NCBI RefSeq assembly: GCF_028200735.1 | Contig: NZ_JAQKPV010000007.1 | Coordinates: 124,001-188,000, forward strand | Length of the DNA stretch: 64,000 nt | Source of the DNA: Streptomyces sp. ACA25 | GTDB lineage: Bacteria > Actinomycetota > Actinomycetes > Streptomycetales > Streptomycetaceae | Direction of reading: 5' to 3' | Shown: positions 1 through 9,230 of the stretch, piece by piece | Layout: each line of letters begins with the position of its first letter | Position numbering within the stretch: the first letter of the stretch is position 1 | The notes under the pieces: model-generated | The model's database searches: none | Seen by the model: only the letters and a program-made list of their open reading frames with translations | Told to the model about the DNA's origin: nothing | Made by a program: the position numbers and the translations under genes

Positions 1-1983
1 CGGCGCCCCGGCCGCACCGAGGTCCTGGCGGCGGGCGGGCGAGCCCGTGGGAGCACCGAACTGACGGTCATCGGTGAGTTGACCCGGCTGCAGCCGACCG
101 CCCGGCGGGTGGGACTCGCCGACCCGGCGGACCAGGGACGTTTCGGTCTGCTCGGCTACGACGCGGCCGGCACCAGCGCCCCGGTGGAACCGGCCGACGT
201 CACGCTGGAGTACGACCGTGCGCTGTTCGACATCGCCGCGGAGCCGGAGCGCGCCGGCTTCACCGTCACGGCGGTCACCGAGGCGGCCACCGCCGGGCTG
301 GTGACCGCCACAGCAGGCGGCGTCTCCACCGCCCTCGCCGTGAGCACCGGGCTGCGGGACGCCCCCGTGGCCGGCTTCGACGACGCCGGCGCATGGACGT
401 TCAGCCATGCGCGGGCGGCAGGGTCGCTCGCCCCGGAGCCGGACGGAATGGACGGCATGGCGCTGCGCATGCGGTACGACTTCGCCCGGTCCACCGCCAC
501 CCGGGCCGCCTACGCCACCCCGCCCGAGGACATTCCGGTGCCCGGCAAGCCGCACAGCTTCTCGCTCTGGGTGCACGGCGACGCGTCCGGTGCCCGGCCC
601 TCCTTGCACCTCCTCGACGCCACCGGCACCAGCCAGGTGCTGCGCGCGGGCCCGCTCGACCACGCAGGCTGGCAGCAGGTCGTCTTCGCGCTACCGGAGG
701 ACACCGCTTACCCGGTGGCGGTGCACCGCTTCTACCTGGTGGAGACCCGGCCGGACGCCCAGTACTCCGGTGAGATCGTCATCGACGAGCTGACCGCGCG
801 GATCCCCCCGGACATCGAGCTGCCGGAGACCTCCGCGCCGGCGGATCCGCTCATCACCTCACAGGCCGGCACCGCAGCCCGGGACTGGCGGTTCGCGGTG
901 GTCTCCGACGCCGGCCTCACCGCCCGTGACCCGGACGGCGGGCCGGCCGGGGCGGCCCGCCGCACACTGCGCGAAGTCGCCGCCGCCGAGCCGGACTTCG
1001 TCATCATCAACGGGGACTGGGCAGGGGAAGGTTCAGTGGCGGACCTGGAGTTCGCCCGCGCTCTGCTGGAGCAGGAGCTCGGCGGGCACCTTCCCCGGAT
1101 CCACGTGCCGGGCGACCGCGAGGTGACGGACGGCTCCCCCGACCGGTGGGAGCAGGTTTTCGGTGACCGCCGGACCACCTTCGATCACCGGGGGACACGG
1201 TTCCTCACCCTGGACACCTCCTCCCGGACGATCAGCGGCGGCGGCTACGCCCAGTGGAGGGAACTGCACGACCAGCTGGAGGCAGCCGCGGAGGACCGGA
1301 GCATCGGCTCGGTAATCGTGGTGGGGCACGTCCCCGCACGTGGCACCCATGCCCGCCCCGACAGCCGGCTGACCGACCGGATGGACGCCGTGCTGCTGGA
1401 ACGGCTGCTGGCGGAGTTCCGGGAGAGCAGCGGCAAGGGCGCCGCCCACCTGGGCGCGCACGCCGGGATCTTCGACTCCTACCGGCTGCGCGGGGTGCCG
1501 TACCTCCTCGGCGGCCACGCGGGCCAGGCCCCGGCCGCTGCGCCGGAGCGGGGCGGATTCACCGGCTGGGCGATGGTGGGCGTCGACCAGGTGTCCGCCG
1601 GCGACCGGGCCAGGAGCCGCAGCGCCCCGCATCTGGGCCTGCCTGACTGGATCTCGGTGCAGACCAGGCCCCATGTCGACACTCTGGTACTGCGCGGGCC
1701 CGGGCAGCTGGCCGCGGGGGCCGCCGCCGAGTTCACCGCCACCGTGCGGCAGGAGGCCGGCGGGGCGGGCCCGCGGGAGGTACCGGTGGCGCATCCGGTC
1801 AGCGCCGACTGGTCCGGCTCGGCCGGCCTGCACCTCGGCGACCCGGGGAACGCCGGACCCCGGCACAGCGCCACGTTCGACCCGGCCACCGGGGAACTCC
1901 GGGCGCTGCGCCCGGGGACGGTGACGCTCCGGGTGACGGTCAGCGGCGAGAGCCGGGAGACGGAGATCCGGATCACCGGCTGA
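1..1983 (+). CDS. Metallophosphatase-like protein, C-terminal part (5' end outside window)
   Basis: The reading frame is open from base 1, so the true start lies upstream; a TTG at 79 is only the first start codon inside the window. The first third is beta-rich and resembles the C-terminal half of secreted Streptomyces phosphodiester-glycosidase-type proteins. From about residue 295 a calcineurin-like phosphoesterase fold is visible: VVSDAG, then VIINGDWAGE, then VPGDREV, then VVGHVP and a later GGHAG. The usual catalytic motifs are present in relaxed form (D-x-H and GNHE are not intact), so hydrolytic activity is uncertain. The last ~90 residues look like a bacterial Ig-like (Big_2) domain. 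This suggests an exported cell-surface protein. The family is inferred from layout; the substrate is unknown. Confidence 0.6.
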   Translation, partial: RRPGRTEVLAAGGRARGSTELTVIGELTRLQPTARRVGLADPADQGRFGLLGYDAAGTSAPVEPADVTLEYDRALFDIAAEPERAGFTVTAVTEAATAGLVTATAGGVSTALAVSTGLRDAPVAGFDDAGAWTFSHARAAGSLAPEPDGMDGMALRMRYDFARSTATRAAYATPPEDIPVPGKPHSFSLWVHGDASGARPSLHLLDATGTSQVLRAGPLDHAGWQQVVFALPEDTAYPVAVHRFYLVETRPDAQYSGEIVIDELTARIPPDIELPETSAPADPLITSQAGTAARDWRFAVVSDAGLTARDPDGGPAGAARRTLREVAAAEPDFVIINGDWAGEGSVADLEFARALLEQELGGHLPRIHVPGDREVTDGSPDRWEQVFGDRRTTFDHRGTRFLTLDTSSRTISGGGYAQWRELHDQLEAAAEDRSIGSVIVVGHVPARGTHARPDSRLTDRMDAVLLERLLAEFRESSGKGAAHLGAHAGIFDSYRLRGVPYLLGGHAGQAPAAAPERGGFTGWAMVGVDQVSAGDRARSRSAPHLGLPDWISVQTRPHVDTLVLRGPGQLAAGAAAEFTATVRQEAGGAGPREVPVAHPVSADWSGSAGLHLGDPGNAGPRHSATFDPATGELRALRPGTVTLRVTVSGESRETEIRITG

Positions 1984-2037
1984 ACCCGGCGCGGGTGGCG
2001 GCGGCCGGGGGAACCGACCCCTTCCGGCCGCCCGGCG

Positions 2038-2619
2038 TCACAGGTGCGGAACGACCGCCGGGAGAAGGTCCTTGAAGGTACGGCCGCCGGCCGGTGCTCC
2101 GATGGCGGTCATCGTCCAGCCGGTGGGGCTGCGGTGCACCTTGGCCATGATCTGCGCGGTGGAAGAGCCGCCGCCGGTCAGGGTGTACCGGGCCAGCTCT
2201 TCACCGCCGGCCTCGTCCACCAGGCGGCAGAAGGCGTTCTCCACCTCGGCGAAGGTCTGCCCGGTGAAGGAGTTGACCGTGAAGACGATCTGGTCGACCT
2301 TCTGCGGAACCCGGGAGAGATCGACGATGATCGACTCGTCGTCGCCGCCCTGCCCTTCCCCGCCGGTCAGGTTGTCACCGGTGTGCGTGACGGAGCCGTC
2401 GTCACCGACGAGCTTGTTGAAGTAGACGACGTCCACGGCCTCCTGGCCGGAGAACAGCACGGCGGAGGCGTCCAGGTCGATCTCCCGGGTGCCGAACATC
2501 TTGCTCAGCAGCCCCTTGCGCTGCACCGCCTGCCATCCCAGTCCCATGCGGACCGACGTCAGACCGCCGCCGGCCTTCTCCAGGCTGATGCCCTGTCCCT
2601 TGGACAAGTTGACGCCCAC
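2038..2619 (-). CDS. terD: TerD-family calcium-binding stress protein
   Basis: A 193-residue protein starting with the family signature GVNLSKGQGISLEKAGG and containing IDLDASAVLF, the acidic patch GDNLTGGEGQGGDDE and IIVDLSRVP, which in TerD proteins form paired Ca2+ sites. TerD proteins are cytosolic and linked to tellurite resistance and general stress; Streptomyces carry several copies. A longer frame begins at 2670, but the GTG at 2619 is preceded by GGGGGAGC and gives the conserved N-terminus, so I chose it. An insert around KGLLSKMFGTRE is typical of one TerD subgroup. The gene stands alone, downstream of uvrB on the same strand with about 110 nt between them. No other ter genes are nearby. 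Confidence 0.9.
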   Translation of the reverse strand: MGVNLSKGQGISLEKAGGGLTSVRMGLGWQAVQRKGLLSKMFGTREIDLDASAVLFSGQEAVDVVYFNKLVGDDGSVTHTGDNLTGGEGQGGDDESIIVDLSRVPQKVDQIVFTVNSFTGQTFAEVENAFCRLVDEAGGEELARYTLTGGGSSTAQIMAKVHRSPTGWTMTAIGAPAGGRTFKDLLPAVVPHL

Positions 2620-2727
2620 GTTGCTCCCCCTCGGCTGTTCCGACTGCTCGTACCGCCGCGCGTACACCACCCGGCGCCCCCGACCCTACGTCAGCGGCTC
2701 GCCCGGCGACCAGGGTGGTACGGCGTG

Positions 2728-4833
2728 TCAGCGGAGGCCTGCCTCCCGCATCTGACGCAGCTCCTTCTTCAGCTCGGAGACTTCGTCACGCAGCCGGGCG
2801 GCCACCTCGAACTGGAGCTCGGCAGCCGCTGCCCGCATCCGCGCGGTCAGCTGCTCGATGGTGTCGGCGAGGTCGGCGGCGGGCCGGTCCGTGAGGGTGC
2901 CCGCGGCGGCCTTCCCCCTCTTCACCGGCACCGGTGCCTTGCCCTTGCCGTCCTGCACGCCCTGGCGGAAGCCGGTGCCCAGCAGTTCCTCGGTGTCGAC
3001 ATCCTCACGGGCGATCGCGGACACGATGTCCCCGATCTTCTTCCGCAGCGGCTGCGGGTCGATGCCGCGTTCCTGGTTGTAGGCGATCTGCTTGGCGCGC
3101 CGCCGGTTGGTCTCGTCGATCGCCCGCTCCATGGAGGGGGTGATCCGGTCCGCGTACATGTGCACCTGGCCGGAGACGTTCCGCGCGGCGCGGCCGATGG
3201 TCTGGATGAGCGAGGTGCCCGAGCGCAGGAAACCCTCCTTGTCGGCATCGAGGATGGCCACCAGCGAGACCTCCGGGAGGTCGAGGCCCTCCCGCAGCAG
3301 GTTGATGCCGACCAGGACGTCGTACTCACCGGAGCGCAGCTCGCGCAGCAGCTCGACCCGGCGCAGCGTGTCGACGTCGCTGTGCAGGTAACGGACCCGG
3401 ATGCCGAGCTCCAGGAAGTAGTCGGTGAGATCCTCCGACATCTTCTTGGTCAGCGTGGTGACCAGAACCCGCTCGTCCTTCTCGGTACGGGTGCGGATCT
3501 CGTGCACCAGGTCGTCGATCTGGCCCTCGGTGGGCTTGACCACGACCTCCGGGTCGACCAGGCCGGTGGGCCGGATGATCTGCTCCACCACGCCGTCCCC
3601 GCGGGCCAGCTCGTAGGGGCCGGGGGTCGCCGACAGGTAAACGGTCTGGCCGACGCGCTTCTGGAACTCCTCCCACTTCAGCGGGCGGTTGTCCATGGCC
3701 GAGGGCAGCCGGAAGCCGTGGTCGACCAGGGTGCGCTTACGGGAGGCGTCCCCCTCGAACATCGCGCCGATCTGGGGCACGGTGACGTGGGACTCGTCGA
3801 TGACCAGGAGGAAGTCCTCCGGGAAGTAGTCCAGCAGGGTGTGCGGAGCAGTGCCGCGCTCCCGGCCGTCGATGTGCAGGGAGTAGTTCTCGATGCCTGA
3901 GCAGGTGCCGATCTGCCGCATCATCTCGAGGTCGTAGGTGGTGCGCATGCGGAGCCGCTGGGCTTCCAGCAGCTTTCCCTGCCGCTCCATCGCGGCCAGC
4001 GTCTCCTCGAGCTCGGCCTCGATCCCGGCGACCGCCTTCTCCATCCGCTCGGGACCGGCCACGTAGTGCGAGGCGGGGAAGACGTAGAGCTGCCGGTCGT
4101 CGGTGATGACCTCGCCGGTGAGCGGGTGGAGTGTGGAGAGCGCCTCGATCTCGTCGCCGAACATCTCGATGCGGACGGCGAGCTCCTCGTACACCGGGAA
4201 GATCTCGATGGTGTCACCGCGCACCCGGAACGTGCCGCGGGTGAAGGCGATGTCGTTGCGGCTGTACTGGATGTCGACGAACCGGCGCAGCAGGGTGTCC
4301 CGGTCGATCTCCTCACCGACCTTGAGCGTCACCATCCGGTCGACGTACTCCTGGGGGGTGCCCAGGCCGTAGATGCAGGACACCGAGGCGACCACCACCA
4401 CGTCCCGCCGGGTGAGCAGCGAGTTCGTGGCGCTGTGCCGCAGCCGCTCGACCTCGTCGTTGACCGAGGAGTCCTTCTCGATGTAGGTGTCCGTCTGCGG
4501 GACGTACGCCTCAGGCTGGTAGTAGTCGTAGTACGAGACGAAGTACTCGACAGCGTTGTTCGGCAGCAGCTCCCGGAACTCGTTCGCCAGCTGAGCGGCG
4601 AGGGTCTTGTTGGGGGCCATGACCAGCGTCGGCCGCTGGAGCCGCTCGATCATCCACGCGGTGGTCGCCGACTTGCCCGTGCCGGTGGCACCGAGCAGAA
4701 CCACATCCTTCTCACCTGCCGTGACGCGCTTCTCCAGGTCGGCGATCGCCGTCGGCTGGTCACCGCTGGGCCGGTAAGGACTGACGACCTCGAAGGGCGC
4801 CACAGTGCGTTCGATCTGAGAAGCAGGCCGCAT
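2728..4833 (-). CDS. uvrB: Excinuclease ABC subunit B
   Basis: UvrB loads onto damaged DNA with UvrA, opens the duplex and positions UvrC for incision in nucleotide excision repair. The 701-residue protein has every landmark: Walker A GATGTGKS near residue 48, the beta-hairpin that clamps a DNA strand ([12 protein letters not shown], ~102), the DESHVT Walker B box (~345), helicase motifs SATPG and the GRAARN motif VI, and a C-terminal UVR domain ([11 protein letters not shown]) that contacts UvrC. The frame is open up to 4953, but homology begins at the ATG at 4833 ([10 protein letters not shown]). A Lys/Pro-rich linker precedes the UVR helix pair, as in other actinomycetes. The gene is divergent from the phosphodiesterase at 5037. 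Confidence 0.98.
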   Translation of the reverse strand: MRPASQIERTVAPFEVVSPYRPSGDQPTAIADLEKRVTAGEKDVVLLGATGTGKSATTAWMIERLQRPTLVMAPNKTLAAQLANEFRELLPNNAVEYFVSYYDYYQPEAYVPQTDTYIEKDSSVNDEVERLRHSATNSLLTRRDVVVVASVSCIYGLGTPQEYVDRMVTLKVGEEIDRDTLLRRFVDIQYSRNDIAFTRGTFRVRGDTIEIFPVYEELAVRIEMFGDEIEALSTLHPLTGEVITDDRQLYVFPASHYVAGPERMEKAVAGIEAELEETLAAMERQGKLLEAQRLRMRTTYDLEMMRQIGTCSGIENYSLHIDGRERGTAPHTLLDYFPEDFLLVIDESHVTVPQIGAMFEGDASRKRTLVDHGFRLPSAMDNRPLKWEEFQKRVGQTVYLSATPGPYELARGDGVVEQIIRPTGLVDPEVVVKPTEGQIDDLVHEIRTRTEKDERVLVTTLTKKMSEDLTDYFLELGIRVRYLHSDVDTLRRVELLRELRSGEYDVLVGINLLREGLDLPEVSLVAILDADKEGFLRSGTSLIQTIGRAARNVSGQVHMYADRITPSMERAIDETNRRRAKQIAYNQERGIDPQPLRKKIGDIVSAIAREDVDTEELLGTGFRQGVQDGKGKAPVPVKRGKAAAGTLTDRPAADLADTIEQLTARMRAAAAELQFEVAARLRDEVSELKKELRQMREAGLR

Positions 4834-5036
4834 GCACCCACGGTACGACCCGCCGCCGACAACCGGCCCGGCCGCTGTGGCCGGCATCGCCCGTGGTGAC
4901 CGGAGGTGCCCGCTCCTTCGCTTTCCGTGCGGCTGTGGCTCACTGTCCGGCAAACGGGTGCAACTCGGCGTGGGGAGGTTACCCGGGCGCCCGGCGCGAG
5001 CACCCGACGCGCCGGGTCCCGAACTGAGGAGTCTTC

Positions 5037-5972
5037 ATGCCCGTTCCCTCCGCGCACTCCCTCGTCATCGCTCTCGGTTCCGTGCTGGGGGTGTTCTCCC
5101 TGGCCATGACCGGCACGCTCGAGCAGCAGGCGCCCACGGCCGGCTCCACGGTGACCTCACCGGAGCCCGGCACGGGGAGCGCGGAGCACACCGGAACGCC
5201 GCAGGTGATCGCCCACCGCGGGGCCTCCGGGCATGCCCCGGAGAACACCCTGGCGGCGGTCGACGCCGCAGCCGCCGAGGGAGCCCGGTGGGTGGAGACG
5301 GACGTGCAGCGCACCCGGGACGGTGAGCTCGTTCTCCTGCACGACACGCACCTGCGGCGCACCACCGATGCGCAGGAGGTGTTCCCCGACCGCGAGCCGT
5401 GGGACGTGGCCGGGTTCACCCTGGAGGAGATCTCCCGACTCGACGCGGGCAGCTGGTTCGACGCGCGCTTCGCGGGCGAGCCGGTCCCCACCCTGGAGCA
5501 GGCCCTGGACCGGCTCACGGCGAACCGTCAGCGGCTGCTGCTCGAGATCAAGGCACCCGAGCGGTACCCGGGTATCGAGGAGGAGGTGCTGACGGTGCTG
5601 GAGAAGCAGGGCTGGCTGGAACCCTCGCGGCTGGACGAGGATCTCGTCATCCAGAGCTTCCACGCGGACTCGGTCCGTACCGTCCGGGAGCTGGATCCCC
5701 GGGTCGTCACCGGATTCCTGGGCAACCCGGCAGTGCCCGAGCTCCCCGCCTACGCCGCATTCGCCGACCGGATCAACCCCCGGTACACCACGGTGACCGA
5801 GGCGTACGTGGCAGAGGTGCAGGCGCTGAAGGGCGCCGGGGGGAAGCCGCTGGAGGTCCTCACCTGGACAGTGAACGACCCCGGGACGGCTGTGCGGATG
5901 GCGGAGCTGGGAGTGGACGGCATCATCACCGACTACCCGGGACGGATCCTGGAGGCACTCCGTACCCGCTGA
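5037..5972 (+). CDS. Secreted glycerophosphodiester phosphodiesterase (GDPD family)
   Basis: A 311-residue protein with a hydrophobic N-terminal segment (residues ~8-25, SLVIALGSVLGVFSLAM) that reads as a signal peptide, followed by a Ser/Thr/Pro linker. The GDPD catalytic core starts at residue ~57 with IAHRGASGHAPENT and continues with WVETDVQRTRDGELVLLHD, giving the catalytic His pair and metal-binding Glu/Asp. The C-terminal DGIITDYPGRI closes the TIM barrel. The enzyme releases glycerol-3-phosphate from glycerophosphodiesters, probably outside the cell to recover phosphate and carbon. The ATG is well placed behind GAGGAG. It appears to be a single-gene unit. No PHO box was looked for systematically. 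Confidence 0.93.
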   Translation: MPVPSAHSLVIALGSVLGVFSLAMTGTLEQQAPTAGSTVTSPEPGTGSAEHTGTPQVIAHRGASGHAPENTLAAVDAAAAEGARWVETDVQRTRDGELVLLHDTHLRRTTDAQEVFPDREPWDVAGFTLEEISRLDAGSWFDARFAGEPVPTLEQALDRLTANRQRLLLEIKAPERYPGIEEEVLTVLEKQGWLEPSRLDEDLVIQSFHADSVRTVRELDPRVVTGFLGNPAVPELPAYAAFADRINPRYTTVTEAYVAEVQALKGAGGKPLEVLTWTVNDPGTAVRMAELGVDGIITDYPGRILEALRTR

Positions 5973-6155
5973 GCTGACGCGGGTACGGACGCGGGGGGCC
6001 GTGACCGGGCGGGCACTGCTCTCCCTTGCGGGGGGTGCTTCCCTCAGCCGCTGTTCCGAGCGGCGGAAGACCCCGGCACGTATGACGCGGCGCCGGGGAG
6101 GGGAGACTCACGGGACTGTCCCTGTGCCCGTTCCTCCCCGCCGAAGGAGGGCTTC

Positions 6156-6767
6156 ATGGCTGTTCCCGGGGAGCTCCACGCCCCCGCCCACTGCTCGGTG
6201 GCGGAGCTGCTGACCCGTGGCTGGACACCGTATCTCGTGCGCACCCTGCTGGGTGACCCGGACCGCACCGAGCCTGTGCCGCTGTACCTGGCTCCGCGAG
6301 TGGCCGCCGCGGAGGCCGGTGACGCTTTCGGCCGGGCGGTGGCCGTGCGAAGGCGGCGGGCCGACGCACTGCGGGCCGCGACCGGCCGGCGCAGGGAGCT
6401 GGCGATGGAGGCCGTCCGCTCCGTCCCGCTGGATCTGCCCGAGCTGCCTGCCGGGGAGCTGGCGGCACGGGCGGTACGCCACCGCAATCTGCGGGACGCC
6501 CATCGGGCCGCGCGCTCCTGGGGACACCGGCCGCGGCCGGTCACGGTCGGCGGAAGTTCCGCTGCCGAACTGGCCCGCTGGGAGGTCGACTATCTGTGCG
6601 ATCTGCTCGCGGGGCACCGGCGCCTGCTGGAGGCGCTGCCCCCGGGGACCGCCCGGGAGGAGGGCGACCGGCTGCTGCGCCGGCGCATGAGTGACGCGAT
6701 CATTGCCGCGTACCCGGGGCTGCAACGCGAGTGCCGCCGGCGGCTGCCGGCGGCACGGGCGGGATGA
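6156..6767 (+). CDS. Hypothetical protein, Arg-rich and helical
   Basis: I do not recognise this 203-residue protein. It starts with a clear AAGGAGG site seven bases before ATG and has strong third-position GC bias, so it is a real gene. The sequence is rich in Arg, Ala and Leu and appears almost wholly alpha-helical. An early segment (VAELLTRGWTPYLVRTLLGDPD) resembles a short DNA- or substrate-binding helical motif seen in small actinobacterial proteins of unknown role. There is no signal peptide, membrane segment or Cys cluster. It is convergent with the M23 peptidase gene, whose stop lies four bases beyond its own. Confidence 0.7.
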   Translation: MAVPGELHAPAHCSVAELLTRGWTPYLVRTLLGDPDRTEPVPLYLAPRVAAAEAGDAFGRAVAVRRRRADALRAATGRRRELAMEAVRSVPLDLPELPAGELAARAVRHRNLRDAHRAARSWGHRPRPVTVGGSSAAELARWEVDYLCDLLAGHRRLLEALPPGTAREEGDRLLRRRMSDAIIAAYPGLQRECRRRLPAARAG

Positions 6768-6771
6768 CACC

Positions 6772-7494
6772 TCACAGGGAGACGCCCTTGGCACGCAGGA
6801 AGCTGCCGGGGTCGACGGAGGTACCGAACTCCGGGGTCGTGCGGATCTCGAGGTGCAGGTGCGGCCCGCTGCTGTTGCCGGTGTTGCCGGACAGGGCGAT
6901 CCGCTGACCGGCATCCACCGACTGGCCGACGCTCACCTGGACGCTCGACAGGTGCGCGTACTGCGAGTACGTGCTGTCCTCGTGCTTGACGACGACGGCG
7001 TTTCCGTACGCCGCGCCGTCCCCGGCTCCGTTGGCCCCGGCCTTCACCACCGTGCCCTTTGCCACGCTCTTGACCGGGGTGCCGGTCGGTACCGCGAAGT
7101 CCTGTCCGCTGTGGTTCGAGGCCCAGCGGCTGCCGTTGTTCCCGTACGTGGCGGACACGGTGTAGTCGCCGTCGATCGGAGCGACCCAGCCGTTCGCCGT
7201 CTGCTTCGCGGCCTCAGCCTGCTTCGCGGCCTCGGCCTGCTCGGCCGCCGCCGCCTTCTCGGCCTCGGCCGCCTTCTTCTCCACCGCGGCCTTCACGGCC
7301 TCCCCCGCCTGCTGCTGGATGTCCGCCTGGCCCCTGGCATGACCGGCGAGCTCCTCGGCGGAGTTGAGAGCGAACACGTCCGGGGACGCGGTGCTCTCCG
7401 AGGCCTGCGCCACGCCCGTCCCCGCCACCATCGTGGCGGACAGCGCGGCAGCGATCAGAGCACTGCGAGTGCGGAGAGCGATGCGGTGCGACAT
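6772..7494 (-). CDS. Secreted M23-family metallopeptidase (peptidoglycan hydrolase)
   Basis: A 240-residue exported protein. Residues 1-30 form a signal peptide ending near AQASE. An Ala/Glu/Lys-rich coiled-coil segment follows (~45-95, repeated EAAKQAEAAKQ), and the LytM/M23 domain fills the C-terminal ~130 residues. The zinc and catalytic motifs are intact: HSGQDFAVPTGTPV (H-x3-D), the Tyr-rich YSQYAHLSS, and GPHLHLEIR (HxH). Such enzymes cut peptide cross-links in peptidoglycan and serve growth or germination. The ATG at 7494 is preceded by GGAGG; a longer open frame upstream has no signal sequence and is rejected. The ~340-bp leader contains a terminator-like hairpin, suggesting control by attenuation. 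Confidence 0.92.
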   Translation of the reverse strand: MSHRIALRTRSALIAAALSATMVAGTGVAQASESTASPDVFALNSAEELAGHARGQADIQQQAGEAVKAAVEKKAAEAEKAAAAEQAEAAKQAEAAKQTANGWVAPIDGDYTVSATYGNNGSRWASNHSGQDFAVPTGTPVKSVAKGTVVKAGANGAGDGAAYGNAVVVKHEDSTYSQYAHLSSVQVSVGQSVDAGQRIALSGNTGNSSGPHLHLEIRTTPEFGTSVDPGSFLRAKGVSL

Positions 7495-7579
7495 GCGGGT
7501 GATACCTCCGGAATGAGTGGACGCTTTCCGGTGATTCACCGGGGCGCTACTCCTTGGTAACGGCAATCTCCCGCAGGAC

Positions 7580-7612
7580 AAAAACGCCGCACTACGAGGA
7601 AACCTCGTAGTG
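7580..7612 (-). terminator. Terminator-like hairpin in the leader of the M23 gene
   Basis: On the minus strand CACTACGAGG, a TTT loop and CCTCGTAGTG form a perfect 10-bp stem, followed five bases later by a run of five T. It lies 86-118 nt upstream of the M23 start codon, so it sits inside the probable 5' leader rather than at a gene end. The arrangement suits transcription attenuation or a short leader transcript. A second dyad (CCGGTGA/TCACCGG, 7528-7542) lies between it and the start codon. I found no recognised riboswitch consensus. Confidence 0.55.
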
Positions 7613-7768
7613 AAAAGGAAGGCAGAAAGTCCCTTACCAACCACTGCCCGGAAGGCAGAAGTAATCTCCCACCCTCCCTTCCATTGCGCGCGCCGCCGCA
7701 TCCCAGCCCGCGCCCCCTTTCCGCTTCCCGGCAGAAGTCCGACTGCGCCGGCCGAAATTCCCGGACCT

Positions 7769-7788
7769 GCCGGGACCAAAGTCCCGGC
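7769..7788. promoter_or_regulatory. DevR/DosR-like palindrome upstream of the MFS gene
   Basis: GCCGGGAC-CAAA-GTCCCGGC is a perfect 8-bp inverted repeat with a 4-bp centre. Its core GGGAC-N4-GTCCC matches the DosR/DevR (OsdR in Streptomyces) box GGGACTWWAGTCCC except at one position. A further half site (GTCCCGGCC) lies 15 bp on. It is centred ~58 bp before the MFS start and ~285 bp before the divergent M23 start. The regulator assignment is an inference from recalled consensus. Confidence 0.4.
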
Positions 7789-7835
7789 CCTTTGTCCCGG
7801 CCTTGCACTATTGCCTTTCGTAGGCCCTCACAGAC

Positions 7836-9188
7836 ATGTGGGTCACCTCACCTGGCAGACTGCCGTCCGTGACGGAGACCACGCGTTCCACCAGTCCCCC
7901 GGACCCCTCGCCCGCGTCGGCGGACGCACTCTCACCGACCGGGGCGGAGCTGGACACGCTGCGCCGGCGCACCACGGCGGTGCTCGTCGCCAGCCAGGTA
8001 CTGGGCGGCTTCGGGGTGGCGGTCGGCATCGCGCTGGCAGCCCTGCTGGCTGCGGAGGTCAGCGGGTCGGCAGGACTGTCCGGCCTCGCCATGACCGCCT
8101 CGGTGCTCGGGACCGCCGTGCTCTCTCTCCCGCTGGCCGCCCTGATGGCCCGGCGCGGGCGCCGCCCCGGCCTGGTGCTCGGCTATCTGATCGGTGCGGT
8201 GGGCGGCGCGGTGGTCGTCCTGGCCTCCGTGCTCGGCAGCTTTCCGCTGCTGCTCGCCGGCATGACCGTCTTCGGGGCGGGTTCCTCCGCCAACCTGCAG
8301 GCCCGGTTCGCCGCGGCCGACCTGGCACCACCCGCCCGGCGGGGGCGCGCCATCGCCGCGGTGATGTGGGCCACCACCCTCGGCGCCGTCCTCGGCCCCA
8401 ACATCGCCGCTCCCGCGGGCCGCACCGCTGCGGCTCTCGACGAGCGCATACCGGTGACGGCGGGGCCCTTCCTGTGGGCGGCGGCGATATTCCTGCTCGC
8501 CGCCGGCACCGTGCAGGTCCTGCTGCGCCCCGACCCACTGCTCACCGCGCGCAAGCTGGCGGAGGCGGCCTCTCCCGGCACACAGACTCCGGGCGGCCGT
8601 TCCCTGCGGGCCGGCCTGGCCGCCGTCTCGGCCTCCGCACGGGCCAGGCTCGCGCTGGTCACGCTGGCCGTGTCGCACACCGTGATGGTCGGGATCATGG
8701 TGATGACGCCGATCGACCTGGACCACCACGGCGCGGGCATCGAGCTGATCGGCCTGGTGATCAGCGGCCATGTGGCCGGGATGTACGCCTTCTCCCCCCT
8801 GATGGGCAGACTGGCCGACCGCATCGGCCGGCTGGCCCTCATCTTCTCCGCCTTCGCTCTGCTGGCGGTGGCCGCGGCGCTGGCGGGCACAGCGCACGGA
8901 CACCACGGCCAGACCGCTGCCGGGCTGTTCCTCCTGGGCCTCGGCTGGTCGGCCGGCCTGGTCGGCGGCTCGACGCTGCTCACCGACTCCGTGCCGCAGG
9001 CCGGCCGGGCGGCCGCTCAAGGGCTCTCCGACCTGGTCATGAACGCGAGTGCGGCGATCGGCGGCGCCGTGGCCGGCCTGGTCGTGGCCCAGGCCGGCTA
9101 CGGCTGGCTGAACGCCCTGGGTGCCGCCCTGCTGCTCCCGGCCGCGCTGCTCGCCCTGCGCACCGCCCTCGGCGCACGCCGGACATAG
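7836..9188 (+). CDS. MFS transporter
   Basis: A 450-residue integral membrane protein with about 12 hydrophobic segments, beginning near residue 42 (TAVLVASQVLGGFGVAVGIAL). The loop between helices 2 and 3 reads LMARRGRRPGLVLGYLIG, the MFS motif A, and it is repeated in the second half as GRLADRIGRLALIFS. This is the usual two-fold layout of a major facilitator, probably a drug or metabolite exporter; the substrate cannot be read from sequence. The ATG at 7836 has no clear ribosome site; a GTG at 7869 would drop 11 residues without touching the first helix and is an equal candidate. A DevR-like palindrome lies just upstream. Confidence 0.9.
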   Translation: MWVTSPGRLPSVTETTRSTSPPDPSPASADALSPTGAELDTLRRRTTAVLVASQVLGGFGVAVGIALAALLAAEVSGSAGLSGLAMTASVLGTAVLSLPLAALMARRGRRPGLVLGYLIGAVGGAVVVLASVLGSFPLLLAGMTVFGAGSSANLQARFAAADLAPPARRGRAIAAVMWATTLGAVLGPNIAAPAGRTAAALDERIPVTAGPFLWAAAIFLLAAGTVQVLLRPDPLLTARKLAEAASPGTQTPGGRSLRAGLAAVSASARARLALVTLAVSHTVMVGIMVMTPIDLDHHGAGIELIGLVISGHVAGMYAFSPLMGRLADRIGRLALIFSAFALLAVAAALAGTAHGHHGQTAAGLFLLGLGWSAGLVGGSTLLTDSVPQAGRAAAQGLSDLVMNASAAIGGAVAGLVVAQAGYGWLNALGAALLLPAALLALRTALGARRT

Positions 9189-9230
9189 TGCCGGGCCAGT
9201 CAGGGTCGGCCGGAGCGGCAGCCGTACGGC

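Noticed and set aside
2044..3900. 618-codon open frame on the plus strand
   Set aside because: Antisense shadow of uvrB and terD; GC-rich codon bias makes long antisense frames, and the product has no family features.
7495..7700. c-di-AMP (ydaO-type) riboswitch before the M23 gene
   Set aside because: Only GGTGAATC resembles part of the consensus; the conserved 3' strand (GACAGCTAACC-type) and the 5' GGTCGCCGA-type elements are missing.
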